Positions 8,449-19,396 of a stretch of 63,760 nt of DNA are shown piece after piece. A model generated the notes under the pieces. That model worked only from the letters and a program-made list of their open reading frames with translations, did not search any database and had not been told where the DNA came from. Source of the DNA: CAZBWP01 sp964630265 (GTDB lineage Bacteria > Pseudomonadota > Alphaproteobacteria > Rhodospirillales > Defluviicoccaceae); the NCBI GenBank assembly GCA_964630265.1, contig CAZVRW010000015.1, positions 1 through 63,760 of the forward strand, in the 5' to 3' direction. The stretch's first letter is position 1, and each line of letters begins with the position of its first letter. The position numbers and the translations under genes are program-made.

Positions 8449-9180
8449 TCACCGCTCGCGAGCGCGCCACTCAACCCCGGCGGCAAAGAGGTAGCCGCTG
8501 CCGTAGACGGTCTTGATGATCCTGGGCGTCTTCGGATCGGGCTCGAGTTTCTGGCGCAGCCGTGAAACGCGCACGTCGATGGCACGATCAAACGGCGCGC
8601 GATCGTCGCGATCGATGCCGAGCAACGCTTCGCGCGTCAGAATGCGGTTCGGCGCGCGCACGAAGGTCAGCAGCAAACGCGCCTCTGCGGCCGACAGTTC
8701 GGTCGTTGCCCCGTCTGCGGCCATCAGCGTGTGCGTGTCATAGTCGAAGATCCATCCGGCGAAATGGGCAAGCTCGGCGGCGGATTGGGCTTCGGCGGCG
8801 CATGGATCGGGGCGGGCGCGGCGCAACACCGCGTTGATACGCGCCACCAATTCGCGCGGCTCGAACGGCTTGACCACGTAGTCGTCAGCGCCGAGTTCCA
8901 GCCCCAGCACCCGATCGGTGACGCCGCTGCGTCCGGTGAGAATGATCACCGGCAGACCGCCGCTGCACAGGCCGCGGACGACCTGCAGGCCGTCACCATC
9001 CGGCAGGCCGAGGTCGACGATACAGAGTTCGGGCGTGCTGCCGCGCAGCCGGCGGTGCAAGTCCGCCGCGCGGTGAAACATCTCGGTGCGGTAACCGTGC
9101 TCCTCGAGCGTCCGACAGACCAGCCGTGCGATGTCGATCTGGTCCTCAAGCACGTAGATCCGCCGGTCGCGAACCGTCAT
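8449..9180 (-). CDS. OmpR/PhoB-type response regulator
   Basis: A 243-residue two-component response regulator. The receiver domain (residues 5-120) has the acidic pair in LEDQID, the phospho-acceptor aspartate in IVDLGLPDGDG, a conserved threonine in ILTGRSG and the lysine in VVKPFEP. The C-terminal winged helix (about 140-235) ends with the family hallmark VSRLRQKL...TVYGSGYLF, indicating sequence-specific DNA binding. The ATG at 9180 has AAGGGGA directly upstream. It lies about 100 bases downstream of a hybrid histidine kinase in the same direction, its likely phosphodonor. Confidence 0.88.
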   Translation of the reverse strand: MTVRDRRIYVLEDQIDIARLVCRTLEEHGYRTEMFHRAADLHRRLRGSTPELCIVDLGLPDGDGLQVVRGLCSGGLPVIILTGRSGVTDRVLGLELGADDYVVKPFEPRELVARINAVLRRARPDPCAAEAQSAAELAHFAGWIFDYDTHTLMAADGATTELSAAEARLLLTFVRAPNRILTREALLGIDRDDRAPFDRAIDVRVSRLRQKLEPDPKTPRIIKTVYGSGYLFAAGVEWRARER

Positions 9181-9282
9181 TCCCCTTGTCCGTGAATGGT
9201 GCGCTTGCGCGCGCGGCCGGAGACTATACGGCCGCGCCCACGCCAAGGGGAAGCCTCACACCCGAGCCCGAGCGCATGGCTG

Positions 9283-11382
<2,100 letters not shown>

Positions 11383-11407
11383 GCCGTGTCCTTGTTCGCT
11401 CGCCGCG

Positions 11408-11989
11408 CTAAGCGGCGGTGATGTAGAGCACCGAGCCGGTGAACAGCGCGAAGAGCAGGGCCCCGAGCGCGGCGCGCTGCGGACCCCGCCCCTGCGTCAG
11501 CAAATAGATCTGAAACAATCCGTAGAGGAATAAGGCGATCCCGAGCAGCGCCGCTGCATGAAGTCCGAGCCCCGGCGCCGTCGCTTGGCCCGACACGCTC
11601 CCGACCGCCGCGGTCCAGGCGACATAGGGCACGGTCAGCCAGAGGAATGGCAAAAGATAGGCGGTGGCCCGGTAGATGCCGATCAACAGGCCCGGTCCGC
11701 CGATCGCCTTGGCCATCAGCCACGCGATAATGGTAATGCCGACATGCGCCACAACGGTGACGAGCAGGCCCCCGCCGACATTGCCGACGATCAGAACGGG
11801 GAGGGGTATCTCGGCGACCGGAAAGCCGCTCATCTCGCCACCAATCTGGCGCTGGAACAACGCCGTCAATACGCCGTAAAGAATGCCGGTGAGGATGACG
11901 AAAGCGCTAACAACCCAGGGCGCCCGCGGGCTCTCGCAGGCATGCACGTAGGGCGTCGGGCTCAGGCGAAACAATTCGAGAATTAACAT
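11408..11989 (-). CDS. YIP1 family membrane protein
   Basis: A 193-residue integral membrane protein with about five hydrophobic segments, starting after a short cytoplasmic N-terminus (residues 1-24). The arrangement and the charged-poor loops fit the YIP1/DUF1282 family of small membrane proteins of unknown biochemical role. It is transcribed leftward with the symporter genes upstream of it, but a strong terminator at 12018-12048 separates them, so it probably has its own promoter in the short gap. Confidence 0.65.
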   Translation of the reverse strand: MLILELFRLSPTPYVHACESPRAPWVVSAFVILTGILYGVLTALFQRQIGGEMSGFPVAEIPLPVLIVGNVGGGLLVTVVAHVGITIIAWLMAKAIGGPGLLIGIYRATAYLLPFLWLTVPYVAWTAAVGSVSGQATAPGLGLHAAALLGIALFLYGLFQIYLLTQGRGPQRAALGALLFALFTGSVLYITAA

Positions 11990-12017
11990 CTTTCCATACC
12001 CACAAAAGGGCCTAATG

Positions 12018-12048
12018 AAAAAAGTCGGGGGGCCACGAGGGCCCCCCG
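12018..12048 (-). terminator. Rho-independent terminator of the symporter operon
   Basis: Read on the minus strand, a 9-bp GC-only stem (arms at 12040-12048 and 12026-12034, loop of five) is followed directly by a run of six T residues just 3' of the stem. It sits 11 bases after the symporter stop codon. This is a textbook intrinsic terminator for the leftward DUF4212-symporter operon. Confidence 0.9.
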
Positions 12049-12058
12049 CATGCTCTTC

Positions 12059-13870
12059 TTATTTTTGCGCGGCGGCAATGGCCGCGGGCTGGGGAGCCAG
12101 ATCCGCAGAAATCTTCGGCGGCGCGACGTCGGGCATGGCCGACCAGATCATCAAAGCGAGCGCGATGGCGCCGACGCCCAGCGGGAACGCCTTGCCGTTG
12201 TACCGCTTCTCATCATAGGTCTTCCAACCGTGGATGCGATCGACCTGGTGCAGGATGCGTATATCCTTTTCACCGCCGGTCAGCAGGCTGACGGCGACGA
12301 CGGTGAACCACGCGGCCGAGGCGCTGAAGATGCCGGTCACGAGGAACCCGAGTGGCCCCAGATCGATGAGCTGGACGCCGAGCAGCGTGCCCTTGGTCCA
12401 CCACAGCGCGATGGAGAGGAAGGCACCGACGATCATGCCGGAGATCGCCCCGAGCTTGTTGGCCCCTTTCCACCAGATGCCCAGGATCAGCACCGGTGTG
12501 AACGTCGAGGACGCGACCACGAAGGCCCAGATGACGCTGGTGAGCAGGAAGGGTGGCGGATCAAGGGCGAGAAGGATGGTGGCAATGCCGCCGAGGGCGG
12601 TAAAGAAGAAGCCGGCCTTCACCTTCTTCTTGTCATCGGCGTTGGGAACGACAGTGGAATAGATGTCGCTGCCGATGCCCGAGCCGATGACCATCAAGAG
12701 GCCACCGATGGTCGACATGCCGGCGGCGAGCGCGCCGGCCACGGGGAGGGCGGCGATCCACGCCGGGGTGAACGTCTGCGACATGACGACGACCAGAAGG
12801 TCCGCTTCCGCCGGGCGGATTTCCATGCCCTGCGCGTTGATGACCTGGACCACGTACAGCTTGGCGGCGAAGCCAATGGCGAACGTGGTGAAGAACACCA
12901 AGCCGACAAAGACGATCCCCCACAACACCGAGACCTTGGCATTGCGCACCGACGGCGCGGTGAAGAAGCGCATGGCGATGTGCGGCAGGCCGATCGTGCC
13001 GAAGGCGATGGACAGGATAATGGCGACATAGAACTTGAAGCTCATCGTCACCGCGCCGCCTCTGGTGACAAAGGGATCGAAGTAAGAGGGCAAGGCCGCG
13101 ATCATATCCGGAACCAACGCCGCATAGCCGAACGGCGGGAAGAACGCGGCCGGACCGGCCCCCATCTCCCACAGGATGATTGCTGCGGGCACGAACAGCG
13201 CGATCCCCATGATGATCGCCTGCAGCGTCTGGTTGTACGACAGGCCGTACATGCCGCCGATGGTGACATAGGCGGTGACAACCAAGCCGCCGACCACCAA
13301 GCCGAGCGTGTAATCCCAGTGGAACATCACCTGGAAGACGTTACCCACGCCCTTCATCTGCCCGATGAGGTAGAGCTGGGCGAGGAGGATCATGCAGAGC
13401 ACGGCGATGACCTTGGCCGCCGGGCCGAAGCGCTCGCCAATGAACTGCATACTGGTGTACTTGCCCCAGCGGCGCAGGGACGGCGCGATGGCGATGGCGA
13501 TCATGACGAAGCCGCCGAGGAAGCTGAGCACGATGGCGACCAGGAAAAACTGCAAGCTCCAGATGAGCGCCGTGAACCCAAGGAATGTCGCCAGGCTCAT
13601 GTAATTCGACGTCATCGCCAAGCCGTTGGAGATACCACCGACGTTACGGCCTGCAGCGAAGTAGTCGTCGCTGGTCGAGACACGTTTCTTCGACCACCAC
13701 CCGACATACAGGAACACGACAACCATGGCGATGGTGTAGATGATGCCGAGCAACGACAGCATCTCATCCGGCACGAACTCGAAGTAACGTTGTTCCTCAG
13801 GCGCTGCGTCTTGCGCATAGGCCAGCGCCGGCAGCAAGAACAGCGCGAGCGCACTGATAAGGCGGGTCAT
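12059..13870 (-). CDS. sodium:solute (acetate-type) symporter large subunit
   Basis: A 603-residue transporter of the sodium/solute symporter family, closest in character to ActP-like monocarboxylate/acetate permeases. A signal-like hydrophobic N-terminus ending in AYAQ is followed by about 13 transmembrane segments; the family motif around SDDYFAAGRNVGGISNGLAM (near residue 70) is clear. It would bring in acetate or similar small carboxylates with Na+. The start ATG overlaps the stop of the DUF4212 gene by four bases, which supports start 13870 over the longer open frame to 14152. It ends just before a strong terminator. Confidence 0.88.
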   Translation of the reverse strand: MTRLISALALFLLPALAYAQDAAPEEQRYFEFVPDEMLSLLGIIYTIAMVVVFLYVGWWSKKRVSTSDDYFAAGRNVGGISNGLAMTSNYMSLATFLGFTALIWSLQFFLVAIVLSFLGGFVMIAIAIAPSLRRWGKYTSMQFIGERFGPAAKVIAVLCMILLAQLYLIGQMKGVGNVFQVMFHWDYTLGLVVGGLVVTAYVTIGGMYGLSYNQTLQAIIMGIALFVPAAIILWEMGAGPAAFFPPFGYAALVPDMIAALPSYFDPFVTRGGAVTMSFKFYVAIILSIAFGTIGLPHIAMRFFTAPSVRNAKVSVLWGIVFVGLVFFTTFAIGFAAKLYVVQVINAQGMEIRPAEADLLVVVMSQTFTPAWIAALPVAGALAAGMSTIGGLLMVIGSGIGSDIYSTVVPNADDKKKVKAGFFFTALGGIATILLALDPPPFLLTSVIWAFVVASSTFTPVLILGIWWKGANKLGAISGMIVGAFLSIALWWTKGTLLGVQLIDLGPLGFLVTGIFSASAAWFTVVAVSLLTGGEKDIRILHQVDRIHGWKTYDEKRYNGKAFPLGVGAIALALMIWSAMPDVAPPKISADLAPQPAAIAAAQK

Positions 13871-14175
13871 TCCGCGGCCCTCCCGTACTGAAGCTCGTCC
13901 AGATCCTTGGCGTGACCGAGGCGAATCGCCTCCTCGCTCGCCTCCTCGATCTCGCGGTCGATCTTTTCGCTGATGTCGATAAAGATCCAGTAGAGCGGGA
14001 TCAGAACCAACCAGCCCACGACGATCGTGATAAGGTAGTGGGCAGGAAAGCCTAAAATAAAGACTTGGGTCAGTCCCGGAAACAGGAAGTATAATGGAAA
14101 GATATGGGTGAGCAGAGTCACCACCAGGAATGCTATGAGCGTTGACCAGCATTCCTTTTGGTAGGCTTTCTCCAT
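13867..14175 (-). CDS. DUF4212 symporter small subunit
   Basis: A 102-residue membrane protein with two hydrophobic segments (about residues 13-35 and 45-66) and an acidic, charged C-terminal tail. This is the DUF4212 type, a putative small subunit that accompanies ActP-like symporters. It is translationally coupled to the large subunit by an ATGA overlap. A GGAGG-type site (GGAGGACCTTCC read on the minus strand) lies just before the start. The operon promoter must be in 14176-14365. Confidence 0.85.
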   Translation of the reverse strand: MEKAYQKECWSTLIAFLVVTLLTHIFPLYFLFPGLTQVFILGFPAHYLITIVVGWLVLIPLYWIFIDISEKIDREIEEASEEAIRLGHAKDLDELQYGRAAE

Positions 14176-14365
14176 GGAAGGTCCTCCCTCAGGGGTTCCC
14201 CGCCGTCACTAGCCCGGGGCCGGATTGCCGATCGGGCCGGACGGATCGGGTTGTTCCCCCGTATGAAGCAGCGGTTTTGCGGGAGTGTGTGGTGCGCGTA
14301 ACGAAATGTAACGGCCGCGTCCGAACTGTTTTCCCGCGCCAGTGGCGCCGCGCCAGACACCGGGA

Positions 14366-15238
14366 TCAGGGCCACGCCGCCTCGGGCGGCAGCGACATCA
14401 GCACGGCATCGGGGTTGCCGCCGGTCAGAATGCCGAAGCGCGTGCCGCGGTCGAACAGCAGGTTGAATTCCACGTAGCGGCCGCGCTTGATCAGCTGCGC
14501 CCGCCGCTCTTCGGCGGTCCATGCCTCCGCCATGTGGCGGCGGACGAGCCGCGGGTAGATGTCGGCAAAGGCCGCGCCGACGGCCTGCACGAAGGCGAAG
14601 TCGGCGTCGGCATCGCCACTGTCGAGGTCGTCGAAGAAGATGCCGCCGACGCCGCGCGGCTCGCCCCGGTGCGGTAAAAAGAAGTACTCATCACACCAGC
14701 GCCTGAAGCGCGCGTAATCACCCGGCGGATGAGCGTCACAGGCGGCGCGCAGTGCGGCGTGAAAGTCCGCCGTGTCCACTGCCACCGGCACCACGGGCGT
14801 CATGTCGGCGCCGCCGCCGAACCAGCGCTTGGTGGTCACGATCATCCGCGTGTTCATGTGTACCGCCGGAACCTTGGGCGAACGCGGATGGACGACGACG
14901 GAGATGCCGGCGGCCCAGAACCGCGGATCCTCGGCGGCGCCGGGGATCTGCGCCCGCGCCGGTTCAGCGAATTCGCCCCACACCTCGGAGACATTGACGC
15001 CGGCCTTTTCCAGCACCCTGCCGCGCAGGATCGCCATCGTACCGCCGCCGCCGCCCGGCCGTTGCCAGGGGCGATGCTCGAACCGCCCCGGCATATCGTC
15101 ACGCGCACCGTCCACCGCGCCGTCGTCCTCGATGGTCTCCATGGCCGCGGTCAGCCGCTCTTGCAGCCGGGCGAACCATGCAACCGCGCGCCGCTGTTCC
15201 CGCACCAGCTCCGCCGACAGGGCCGGGCGCTCAGCCAT
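14366..15238 (-). CDS. hemF: oxygen-dependent coproporphyrinogen III oxidase
   Basis: A 290-residue HemF, the aerobic enzyme that oxidatively decarboxylates coproporphyrinogen III in haem synthesis. Typical blocks are RPWQRPGGGGGTM, AVHMNTRMI, RWFGGGADMTP, the HRGEPRGVGGIFFDDLD segment and the C-terminal YVEFNLLFDRGTRFG...GGNPDAVLMS motif. Length and motif order are normal. Its ATG overlaps the end of the trmL gene by eight bases, so the two are co-expressed leftward. Confidence 0.95.
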   Translation of the reverse strand: MAERPALSAELVREQRRAVAWFARLQERLTAAMETIEDDGAVDGARDDMPGRFEHRPWQRPGGGGGTMAILRGRVLEKAGVNVSEVWGEFAEPARAQIPGAAEDPRFWAAGISVVVHPRSPKVPAVHMNTRMIVTTKRWFGGGADMTPVVPVAVDTADFHAALRAACDAHPPGDYARFRRWCDEYFFLPHRGEPRGVGGIFFDDLDSGDADADFAFVQAVGAAFADIYPRLVRRHMAEAWTAEERRAQLIKRGRYVEFNLLFDRGTRFGILTGGNPDAVLMSLPPEAAWP

Positions 15239-15791
15239 GCTCGACGGGAAACCCGCGGGTCTGGCGCAAGGCCTCGCCCAGGACGATCGCGGCGGCGACG
15301 GCGACGTTCAGGGACCGCGCGCCTGCCACCATGGGGATGCGCAACCGCGCATCGGCGGTTGTGTGCACGTCATCGGGAACGCCGCCGGACTCGCGCCCCA
15401 ACATCAGCGTGTCGCCGGCGGCGAAGCGGAAGTCCAGGTGGGCGGTATCGGCCCGCGTCGTCAGCAGCACCAGGCGACCGGCCAGCGTTTCGGCCCGCGC
15501 TGCCAAGTAGGCCGGCCACGACGCGTGGCGCACCAGGTCCACGATTTCCAGATAGTCCATGCCGGCGCGGCGGAACTGGCGATCGCCGAACAGGAAGCCG
15601 CACGGCTCGACGATATCGACGGCGACGCCGAAGCAGGCCGCGGTGCGCAGCAGCGTCGCCGCATTCTGGGGAATGTCGGGCTCGAACAGGGCGAGGCGCA
15701 GGCGGGCGGCGGTGATCGGCGGAGTCCCGTGTCGCGTTGGCCGTGAAGCCGTTGGGGTTATTCGCCCGCAGCGCGGTTTGCCCGCCGCCAC
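15231..15791 (-). CDS. trmL: tRNA (cytidine(34)-2'-O)-methyltransferase, TrmL-like
   Basis: A SPOUT-fold RNA methyltransferase. The core shows FEPDIPQNAATLLRTAACFG, the GRESGGVP loop and the knot segment RIPMVAGARSLNVAVAAAIV that binds S-adenosylmethionine; this set matches TrmL, which modifies the wobble base of tRNA-Leu. The only canonical start before the conserved region is GTG at 15791, giving 186 residues with about 28 extra at the N-terminus compared with the usual enzyme. The true start is therefore uncertain. It is divergent from petA. Confidence 0.85.
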   Translation of the reverse strand: MAAGKPRCGRITPTASRPTRHGTPPITAARLRLALFEPDIPQNAATLLRTAACFGVAVDIVEPCGFLFGDRQFRRAGMDYLEIVDLVRHASWPAYLAARAETLAGRLVLLTTRADTAHLDFRFAAGDTLMLGRESGGVPDDVHTTADARLRIPMVAGARSLNVAVAAAIVLGEALRQTRGFPVEHG

Positions 15792-15973
15792 CGGCGCTTG
15801 CTATATTGCGATCTCGGCCGGGAGAGTCACGGACTTGATGCGGCTGCCCCGTGCGAGCGCCGTTGATTTCACGGTCACACCGCCGCTATGGTGCAATGCA
15901 CCATCGTTCTCCCGGGCGGCGCTGCCAGGCGAATCGCCGGTGACCCGCATGGGACGAGACAGAGGAAACATCC

Positions 15974-16531
15974 ATGGCTGAGACCACCCCTTCAACGACC
16001 AATGTGGCGCACGACGACGACGCGTCGCGCCGGGACTTCCTGACGATCGCGACCGGCATGGTGGCCGTGGTCGGCATCGGCTTTGCCGCGTGGCCGTTCA
16101 TCCACAGCATGAGTCCGGCGCTCGACACGCTGGCGCTGTCGACCACGGGCGTCGATTTGTCGGCCATCGAACCTGGCCAGGCGATTACGGTGATGTGGCA
16201 GGGCAAGCCGGTCTTCATTCGCCACCGCACCGAGGCGGAGATCACCGAAGCGCGGGCCGTTCCGCTGAGCGACTTGGTCGATCCCGAACCCGACACGGCC
16301 CGGGTGCAGGAACCCCAATGGCTGGTCATGGAGGGCGTGTGCACACATCTCGGCTGCATTCCATTGGGTCAGAAGCCGTCGGATCCGAAGGGCGATTACC
16401 GCGGCTGGTTTTGCCCCTGCCATGGCTCGCACTACGACACCTCGGGGCGCATCCGCAAGGGACCGGCGCCGGCCAATCTCCCCGTTCCGCCGTATGTCTT
16501 CACCAGCAACACCGAGATCGTGATCGGTTAG
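15974..16531 (+). CDS. petA: ubiquinol-cytochrome c reductase, Rieske Fe-S subunit
   Basis: A 185-residue Rieske protein of the cytochrome bc1 complex. A twin-arginine motif RRDFLTIA (residues 19-26) precedes a single membrane segment (about 27-45), which anchors the periplasmic head. The 2Fe-2S ligands are Cys123 and His125 in CTHLGC and Cys147 and His150 in CPCHGS, with the disulfide-forming Cys128 and Cys149 also present. Start has GAGGAAA eight bases upstream. It is the first gene of petABC, followed after 13 bases by petB. Confidence 0.97.
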   Translation: MAETTPSTTNVAHDDDASRRDFLTIATGMVAVVGIGFAAWPFIHSMSPALDTLALSTTGVDLSAIEPGQAITVMWQGKPVFIRHRTEAEITEARAVPLSDLVDPEPDTARVQEPQWLVMEGVCTHLGCIPLGQKPSDPKGDYRGWFCPCHGSHYDTSGRIRKGPAPANLPVPPYVFTSNTEIVIG

Positions 16532-16544
16532 AGGTGCAACGATA

Positions 16545-17813
16545 ATGACCAAGTATACCTGGAACAATCGAACGGTCGCCTGGATCGATGACCGCATGCC
16601 CGTCATCAGCCTGATGCGCGAGCATCTCGTCGATTATCCCGCGCCGAAGAACCTCAACTATTTTTGGAATTTCGGATCGTTGGCCGGGATCATGCTGATC
16701 GTCATGATTGCTACCGGCATTTTCCTAGCTATGCATTACACGCCGACGGCCGAACTGGCGTTCGACAGCATCGAGCGCATCATGCGGGACGTCAACTACG
16801 GCTGGCTGCTGCGCTATCTGCACATGAACGGGGCGTCGATGTTCTTCATCGTCGTCTACATCCACATGTTCCGAGGTCTATATTACGGTTCCTACAAGCA
16901 GCCGCGCGAGTTGCTGTGGATCCTCGGCGTGGTCATCATCCTGCTGATGATGGCGACGGCGTTCATGGGCTATGTCCTGCCGTGGGGGCAGATGAGCTTC
17001 TGGGCCGCGCAGGTGATCACCGGCTTCGCCACGGCGATCCCGATCTTCGGCGAGGACATCAAGGTGTGGCTGTGGGGCGGGCCGGCGTTGGGCACGCCGC
17101 TGCTCGGCCGGTTCTTCGTGTTGCACTTCCTCATGCCCTTCGTCATTTTCGCCATTGTCTTCCTGCACTTGTGGGCTTTGCACGAAAAGAAGTCCAACAA
17201 TCCGCTGGGCGTCGACATCAAGGGGCCGCAGGACACCATCCCCTTCCACCCCTACTATACGATCAAGGATGCGTTCGGGTTGGGCGTTTTCCTGATCTTC
17301 TACCTGGGCATCGTATTCTTCTGGCCGGACATCTTCGGTGAGCCGATCAACTACATCAAGGCGGATCCGCTCAACACGCCGCACATCGTTCCCGAATGGT
17401 ACTTCCTGCCGTTCTACGCCATCCTGCGGGCCGTCACCTTCGACATCCTGTTCATTCCGGCCAAGCTGATCGGCGTGGTGTTGATGGTGGGCGCGATCGC
17501 CATCCTGTTCTTCCTGCCGTGGCTCGACCGGTCGCCGGTACGCAGCGCCAAGTTCCGGCCACTCTATCGGATCTTCTTCTGGATTTTCGTCGTCAACTGC
17601 TTCCTGCTCGGCACCGTGGGCGCCCAAGCACCGGAGGGGATCTGGGTGATCCTGGGGCAACTCGCCACCCTTTACTACTTCGCGCATTTCCTCGTCATTC
17701 TGCCGCTTCTGGGGTACGTGGAGCGGCCGTTGGCGGTCCCAACCAGCATCAGCGAACCCGTCACCGCCCAGGGTCAGGGCTCGACGGTCGCCGTCGGGGG
17801 AGCGGCCGAATGA
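16545..17813 (+). CDS. petB: cytochrome b of the bc1 complex
   Basis: A 422-residue, eight-helix cytochrome b holding the two b haems and both quinone sites. The haem ligands are the paired histidines in LRYLHMNGASMFFIVVYIH and in the VLHFLMPF...FLHLWALH helix. The Qo-site PEWY motif is present in HIVPEWYFLP. It would pass electrons across the cytoplasmic membrane during ubiquinol oxidation. A four-base ATGA overlap couples it to petC. The acidic/glycine-rich tail after the last helix is a little longer than usual. Confidence 0.97.
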   Translation: MTKYTWNNRTVAWIDDRMPVISLMREHLVDYPAPKNLNYFWNFGSLAGIMLIVMIATGIFLAMHYTPTAELAFDSIERIMRDVNYGWLLRYLHMNGASMFFIVVYIHMFRGLYYGSYKQPRELLWILGVVIILLMMATAFMGYVLPWGQMSFWAAQVITGFATAIPIFGEDIKVWLWGGPALGTPLLGRFFVLHFLMPFVIFAIVFLHLWALHEKKSNNPLGVDIKGPQDTIPFHPYYTIKDAFGLGVFLIFYLGIVFFWPDIFGEPINYIKADPLNTPHIVPEWYFLPFYAILRAVTFDILFIPAKLIGVVLMVGAIAILFFLPWLDRSPVRSAKFRPLYRIFFWIFVVNCFLLGTVGAQAPEGIWVILGQLATLYYFAHFLVILPLLGYVERPLAVPTSISEPVTAQGQGSTVAVGGAAE

Positions 17814-18631
17814 AACAGCACATGATCGCCCTGGTGGCGGCGGCCGGCTTGGCCGTCGCCGCCTCCGCCGCCACCACCTCCCAAGCCATGGCCGCCGGCG
17901 ACGCGCCGTTGGCGCCATCCCAACGCTGGTCGTTTTCCGGCATGTTCGGCACCTTCGAACGCAACGACGTACAACGCGGCCTGCAGGTCTACCGCGAAGT
18001 CTGCCATAGCTGCCATTCGATCGAGCATCTGGCCTTCCGCAATCTCGAACTCATTGGCTTCGACGAGTCCGCCATTCAGGCGATCGCCGCCGAGTATGAG
18101 GTGGAGGATGGTCCCGACGATGAGGGCGAGATGTTCATGCGCCCCGCCAAGCCGTCCGATCACTGGCCCGCCCCCTTCCCGAACGAACAGGCGGCGCGCC
18201 TCGCCAACGGCGGCGCCCTGCCACCCGATCTGTCGCTGATCGTCAAGAGCCGCGCCGGAGAGTCTATCGTCAAGGGGACGAAGCTGCGCGAGTTTGGCTC
18301 CGATTATGTCTACGCGCTGCTCACCGGCTATCGTGAGGATGCGCCGCACGACGTCGAGATGATGGACGGCATGTACTACAACGACTACTTCCCCGGTCAT
18401 CAGATCGCCATGGCGCCCCCGCTCAACGACGGCGCCATCGACTTTGCCGATGGTACCATGGCGACCGTCGAGCAGCAGGCGCGCGACGTCGCCACCTTCC
18501 TCACGTGGGCCGGCGACCCGAATGCCGAAACGCGCCGGAACATGGGGATCAAGGTGATTCTGTTCCTGATTGTGCTGACCGCCCTCCTCTTCGCCTTGAA
18601 GAAGAAGATCTGGGCCGACGTGCATCACTGA
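17810..18631 (+). CDS. petC: cytochrome c1 of the bc1 complex
   Basis: A 273-residue cytochrome c1. A cleavable signal peptide ends near AMAAG, the haem c attachment site is CHSCH (about residues 64-68), the methionine axial ligand region is HQIAMAPPLNDG, and a single C-terminal transmembrane helix followed by lysines anchors the protein. It completes the petABC operon and transfers electrons from the Rieske centre to a soluble or membrane cytochrome c. The start overlaps the petB stop. Confidence 0.96.
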   Translation: MKQHMIALVAAAGLAVAASAATTSQAMAAGDAPLAPSQRWSFSGMFGTFERNDVQRGLQVYREVCHSCHSIEHLAFRNLELIGFDESAIQAIAAEYEVEDGPDDEGEMFMRPAKPSDHWPAPFPNEQAARLANGGALPPDLSLIVKSRAGESIVKGTKLREFGSDYVYALLTGYREDAPHDVEMMDGMYYNDYFPGHQIAMAPPLNDGAIDFADGTMATVEQQARDVATFLTWAGDPNAETRRNMGIKVILFLIVLTALLFALKKKIWADVHH

Positions 18632-18668
18632 GGCGCCCCAGCCGGCCAACGACCGGCAACGCGAAGCT

Positions 18669-18699
18669 GCCCCGAGGGAAGACCCCCGGGGCCGTTTTT
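18669..18699 (+). terminator. Rho-independent terminator after petABC
   Basis: A GC-rich imperfect 10-bp stem (GCCCCGAGGG with CCCCCGGGGC, one mismatch) closes a four-base loop and is followed two bases later by five T residues. It begins 37 bases after the petC stop and lies before the convergent cytochrome gene. Confidence 0.88.
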
Positions 18700-18750
18700 C
18701 CGTCCGCCGCGTGCCGTCCCGGCGACGACCGTGGTGTCAGTCGTTCTGCG

Positions 18751-19155
18751 TCAATTGTTCGCGGCGCCCTGTTTCACCCAGTCGCGGATGATCAGCGTCT
18801 GATAGCGGAGCAGCGGTCGCTGATCGTGCGGCATCCGGATCTCCGGACTGGCCTTACCCTCGATCAGGCGAACCAGGTTGCTGGTCAGCGGGTCCCCCGG
18901 AACAACGATCGGACCGTGCTCGGTGCCTGCCATCAGCCCCTCGTAGGTGCTGAGATCGAGCCCGCTGGCAATATACCCGTCGCCGCCGGGCTGGTGACAT
19001 GAGATGCAGCGGCTCTCCAGGATGGGACGAACGTCGAGAGCATAACTGACCTCTTCCTGGGCCTTGGCACCCGGCACGGCGCCGGCGGTCAACGCCAGCG
19101 CGACCGCGAGACCGGCGAGGCGCCGCGCAACACGATGGTGAGCGATCATCTTCAT
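18751..19155 (-). CDS. small periplasmic c-type cytochrome
   Basis: A 134-residue secreted protein. An N-terminal signal peptide runs to about residue 28 (ending near AKAQ), then a planctomycete-type cytochrome C module with haem motif CISCH (around residue 45) and a late MPHDQRPLL segment that may give the methionine axial ligand. Such domains also occur as fusions to other enzymes; here it stands alone. Start 19155 has AGGGGA upstream on the minus strand. It is convergent with petABC and divergent from a Crp/Fnr regulator, which may control it. Confidence 0.8.
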   Translation of the reverse strand: MKMIAHHRVARRLAGLAVALALTAGAVPGAKAQEEVSYALDVRPILESRCISCHQPGGDGYIASGLDLSTYEGLMAGTEHGPIVVPGDPLTSNLVRLIEGKASPEIRMPHDQRPLLRYQTLIIRDWVKQGAANN

Positions 19156-19396
19156 GGTTTCCCCTGACGACAACGAATTCTCATGAAAGAAGAATGTTAG
19201 CACCGCCGACATCGGGGCCCAACCGCCCTTTTCACACGCCCTGAATGTTTTTTCGGTTAGCGGCGCGCGGCTTCCCCCGGTGTCGACACTTGTTGTCGGC
19301 TCCCATGTCGGCACACCTCCTCGGGACACCTCGTCAGGCGCCGGGGCATGTGATAATTTTCTGAAAATATCAGCATTCAAACCGGGGGACGACAGC

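Noticed and set aside
12050..13891. 613-residue frame on the plus strand
   Set aside because: It lies antisense to the symporter gene, is full of Asp/Glu/His/Arg in shadow-like patterns, has no domain, and the minus-strand protein is clearly real.
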